From Paracoccaceae bacterium (GTDB taxonomy: Bacteria; Pseudomonadota; Alphaproteobacteria; Rhodobacterales; Rhodobacteraceae): DNA of 8,314 nt. Position numbers and translations under genes: made by a program. A model generated the notes under the pieces. The model was not told where the DNA came from. It saw nothing but the letters and a program-made list of their open reading frames with translations, and ran no database searches. Shown here one piece after another: positions 6,520 through 8,314 of this stretch (positions are counted from its first letter, which is position 1; every line of letters begins with the position of its first letter). The stretch lies in assembly GCA_003511785.1 (NCBI GenBank), contig DOIS01000204.1:1-8314 (forward strand), given 5' to 3'.

Positions 6520-6590
6520 GCTGGCGGCTCCGGTGTCTGTGCTGAGGCCAGACTAACACGGGCCGCCGCCGGGAAAAGGGGCGCGCTGCG

Positions 6591-7580
6591 TCAGGGCGTC
6601 TCGACGCCGAGGTTTGGTTTGGGCTGCAAATCGGGCCTCAGCCCCCGGTCGGCATAGTCCCAGGCCGCCAGCGCGATCATCGCCGCGTTGTCGGTGGACC
6701 AGCGCAAGGGCGGCAGGCAAAGCTCGACCCCCGCCGCATCGGTGATCCCGGCCATGCGCGCGCGCAATTGCGGGCTGGCCGCGACGCCGCCCACCACGGC
6801 CAGCGCGGCGGGGTTCACCTCGTCGATGGCGCGGGCGCATTTGGCCGCCAGCACGTCGAGGCAGGAGGCGACGAAAGACGCCGCAACGTCGTTGATGGCC
6901 GCGTCGGGATGCGTCTCCAAGTGGCGCGCCACGCTGGATTTCAGCCCGGAGAAGGAGAACTCATAGCCTTCACGGATCATCGGGCGGGGAAAGCGAATCA
7001 CCGCCTCTCCGGCCTTGGCGCGGCGGTCTATCTCGGGGCCGCCGGGCATGCCAAGGCCCAAAAGGCGGGCGACCTTGTCATAGCTCTCGCCCACCGAATC
7101 GTCGCGCGTGGTGCCCATCAGGCGCACGGTCCAGGGATCGGGCAGATGCGCCAGCAGCGTGTGCCCGCCCGAGACCAGCAGCAGAAGCGCCGGGTGGCGC
7201 AGGCGCGCCTCCTCCAGGTCCACGCTGCGGATATGCCCGCGCAGGTGGTTGACCCCGTAGAGCGGTGTGTCCCAGGCCAGCGCCAGCGCCTGCGCGGTGG
7301 ACAGCCCCACCAGCAGCGAGCCGATCAGCCCCGGCCCGCGCGTCACCCCGATGCCGGCCAGATCGCGCGGTGCGATGCCCGCGCGGTCCAGCGCCGCGCG
7401 GGTCGCGGGCAGGATCGCCTCGAGATGGGCGCGGCTGGCCAGTTCGGGATAGACGCCGCCATGGGGGGCGTGGATCTCGAATTGCGAGACGGTCTCGATG
7501 GCCGCCACGCGCCCTGCGCGGTCCACCAGCGCCACCGAGGTGTCGTCGCAGGAGGTCTCGATCCCCAGCATCAACTCCAT
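6591..7580 (-). CDS. tsaD: tRNA threonylcarbamoyladenosine (t6A37) transferase subunit TsaD
   Basis: The product is 329 residues, slightly shorter than many TsaD proteins (about 335-365). TsaD transfers the threonylcarbamoyl group from threonylcarbamoyl-AMP to N6 of A37 in tRNAs reading ANN codons, working in the cytoplasm with TsaB and TsaE. Motifs seen: GIETSCDDTSVALVD at 6-20 (ASKHA phosphate loop), HAPHGGVYPELASRAH at 37-52, GPGLIGSL at 82-89, the metal ligands His112 and His116 in NHLRGH, LVSGGHTLL at 135-143, GESYDKVARLLGL at 164-176 and STDNAAM with Asp297. The ATG at 7580 is preferred because GGAGGG lies 8 nt before it and the homology starts there; the frame remains open 41 codons further, inside tsaC, with Arg/Ser-rich residues that are not part of the family. 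It starts 4 nt after the tsaC stop. The sequence looks unlike the alphaproteobacterial TsaD I remember, so it could be a second or acquired copy. Confidence 0.93.
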   Translation of the reverse strand: MELMLGIETSCDDTSVALVDRAGRVAAIETVSQFEIHAPHGGVYPELASRAHLEAILPATRAALDRAGIAPRDLAGIGVTRGPGLIGSLLVGLSTAQALALAWDTPLYGVNHLRGHIRSVDLEEARLRHPALLLLVSGGHTLLAHLPDPWTVRLMGTTRDDSVGESYDKVARLLGLGMPGGPEIDRRAKAGEAVIRFPRPMIREGYEFSFSGLKSSVARHLETHPDAAINDVAASFVASCLDVLAAKCARAIDEVNPAALAVVGGVAASPQLRARMAGITDAAGVELCLPPLRWSTDNAAMIALAAWDYADRGLRPDLQPKPNLGVETP

Positions 7581-7584
7581 GGTC

Positions 7585-8205
7585 TCAACCCTCCAGCCAG
7601 GCGAAGATCTCCGCGGGCGGGATCGCGCCTTCGCGTTCGACCTTGGGCGGCGTGGCGTTGAGGTTGATGAGCGTCGACGGCGTGTCGCCCGTGACCCGGC
7701 CATCCAGTGCCATGTCCGGTGCGGCGGTGAGCTGCGCCAGCACCTCCTCCAGCGCGGTGGGCGTGGGCTGGCCGCTGCGATTGGCCGAGGTGACGAAAAG
7801 CGGCCCGGTGCGCGCGATCAGCGCACGCAGGAACGCGTCGTCGGGGATGCGGAAGGCGATCTCGTCGCGGCCCGCCAGCCAGTCGGGGCAGGGGCCGTCC
7901 AGCGCCACCGCGAGCGTTAGCGCACCGGGGATGAAGGGGCTGTCGAGAAGCCGCGTGACCGCGTCGGTCATCCGCACGCCCAGGGCGCGGAGCTGGTCGG
8001 CGTCGCTGACCATCACCGGCAGGTTCTTGACCGTGGGCCGGTCCTTGAGCGCGAAGAGCCGGGCCACAGAGGCGGCCCGTTCGGGCAGGACGGCCAGGCC
8101 GAAGACGGTATCGGTGGGCACCACGATCACGCCGCCCTGCACCAGGCAGGCGGCGGCGCTGTCCAGGCGCGGGTCGGGATCGGTGTCGGTCAGGGGATCG
8201 GTCAT
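7585..8205 (-). CDS. tsaC: Threonylcarbamoyl-AMP synthase (TsaC/YrdC family)
   Basis: The product is 206 residues, the length of the single-domain TsaC form without the extra Sua5 C-terminal domain. It condenses threonine, bicarbonate and ATP to threonylcarbamoyl-AMP, the donor for t6A37 in tRNA. Motifs seen: PTDTVFGL at 30-37, KDRP at 54-57 with Lys60 (the K-x-R and K pair that bind substrate), LPVMV at 62-66, PGALTLAV at 93-100, RIPDD at 119-123, TSANRSG at 139-145 and PSTLINL at 176-182. The ATG at 8205 is the only start near the family's usual N-terminus; no clear Shine-Dalgarno is present, and the previous gene stops 15 nt earlier, suggesting translational coupling. It precedes tsaD by 4 nt, so the two t6A enzymes should be made together. 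Confidence 0.93.
   Translation of the reverse strand: MTDPLTDTDPDPRLDSAAACLVQGGVIVVPTDTVFGLAVLPERAASVARLFALKDRPTVKNLPVMVSDADQLRALGVRMTDAVTRLLDSPFIPGALTLAVALDGPCPDWLAGRDEIAFRIPDDAFLRALIARTGPLFVTSANRSGQPTPTALEEVLAQLTAAPDMALDGRVTGDTPSTLINLNATPPKVEREGAIPPAEIFAWLEG
7589..7594 (-). promoter_or_regulatory. Shine-Dalgarno site of tsaD
   Basis: GGAGGG on the minus strand lies in the last codons of tsaC, 8 nt before the ATG at 7580. It decides the tsaD start against the longer open frame. Confidence 0.8.
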
Positions 8206-8220
8206 CGTGGCGGTCTCGGC

Positions 8221-8313
8221 TCAGAGGTCTTCGGTGATCGGGACGGCGCTGGCATCATTGCGCTCCAGATAGGCGGGGCGGCGCATACGCGCCCGCCTAT
8301 CCCTCCCCGGCGC
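8221..8313 (-). CDS. C-terminal end of an unidentified upstream gene
   Basis: On the minus strand a frame is open from the window edge to TGA at 8221-8223, ending MRRPAYLERNDASAVPITEDL. Only about 30 residues are visible and I cannot assign a family. The short 15-nt distance to the tsaC ATG and the same direction suggest it is the preceding gene of the operon. An ATG at 8286 would give only 21 residues, so a longer gene entering from outside is more likely than a separate small protein. Confidence 0.45.
   Translation of the reverse strand, partial: APGRDRRARMRRPAYLERNDASAVPITEDL
8269..8300. repeat. Perfect 9-bp inverted repeat near the window end
   Basis: ATAGGCGGG (8269-8277) and CCCGCCTAT (8292-8300) are exact reverse complements separated by 14 bases. 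It lies within the presumed 3' coding end of the gene upstream of tsaC. It may be a hairpin that modulates read-through into tsaC, or a chance GC-rich repeat. Confidence 0.45.
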
Positions 8314-8314
8314 G

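Noticed and set aside
5032..6657. Plus-strand open frame of 541 codons opposite the aldehyde dehydrogenase
   Set aside because: It is an antisense shadow caused by high GC content; the minus strand encodes a full dehydrogenase with all catalytic motifs.
6768..7661. Plus-strand open frame of 297 codons opposite tsaD
   Set aside because: It is antisense to a strongly conserved gene and has no domain.
7581..7703. N-terminal extension of TsaD by 41 codons
   Set aside because: The extra residues are Arg/Ser-rich, overlap tsaC and are absent from the family; a good Shine-Dalgarno precedes the inner ATG.
1..8314. CRISPR array, tRNA or rRNA genes
   Set aside because: No regularly spaced direct repeats, cloverleaf-like segments or rRNA sequence were seen in either strand; the only repeats are the IS ends and the short inverted repeats listed.

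Overview
The window is GC-rich, tightly packed bacterial chromosome. Gene style (strong GC at third codon positions, ATGA overlaps, proline/alanine-rich periplasmic proteins with a C-terminal peptidoglycan-binding domain, a DUF4236 protein) suggests an alphaproteobacterium, most likely of the Rhodobacteraceae type. That placement is an inference; there is no rRNA or other marker to fix it.

Layout. (1) Positions 3-2590, plus strand: the 3' part of a large protein with a Pro-rich linker and a C-terminal peptidoglycan-binding domain. It overlaps by ATGA an unrecognised, probably exported protein, so the pair looks like a translationally coupled envelope operon. (2) Positions 2587-3318, minus strand: a DUF4236 protein with a hydrophobic, membrane-spanning C-terminal half. 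It converges on the previous gene so that both stop codons lie in one shared CTAG. (3) Positions 3319-4964: a mobile-element scar. It holds a short relic of one IS3-family orfA (3543-3638) next to a nearly complete but dead IS3-group insertion sequence of about 1.3 kb (3658-4964). The latter has 28-bp imperfect terminal inverted repeats, an intact orfA with a canonical A_AAA_AAG frameshift site, and an orfB broken by one single-base deletion and one insertion of about 35 nt. No target-site duplication is visible. (4) Positions 4965-5121: a non-coding stretch with two strong inverted repeats downstream of the next gene. (5) Positions 5122-8313, minus strand: a likely operon read right to left, consisting of the tail of an unidentified gene, tsaC (threonylcarbamoyl-AMP synthase), tsaD (t6A37 transferase subunit) and a class-3-type aldehyde dehydrogenase.

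How the genes work together. TsaC makes threonylcarbamoyl-AMP and TsaD, with TsaB and TsaE encoded elsewhere, transfers the threonylcarbamoyl group to A37 of ANN-decoding tRNAs. Having tsaC and tsaD adjacent, with only 4 nt between them, is the most interesting metabolic arrangement here. The aldehyde dehydrogenase is probably co-transcribed but has no obvious functional link. I found no CRISPR array, tRNA, rRNA or defence system, and nothing that clearly amounts to an undescribed system. The best candidates for novelty are the coupled envelope pair and the DUF4236-membrane fusion beside it.
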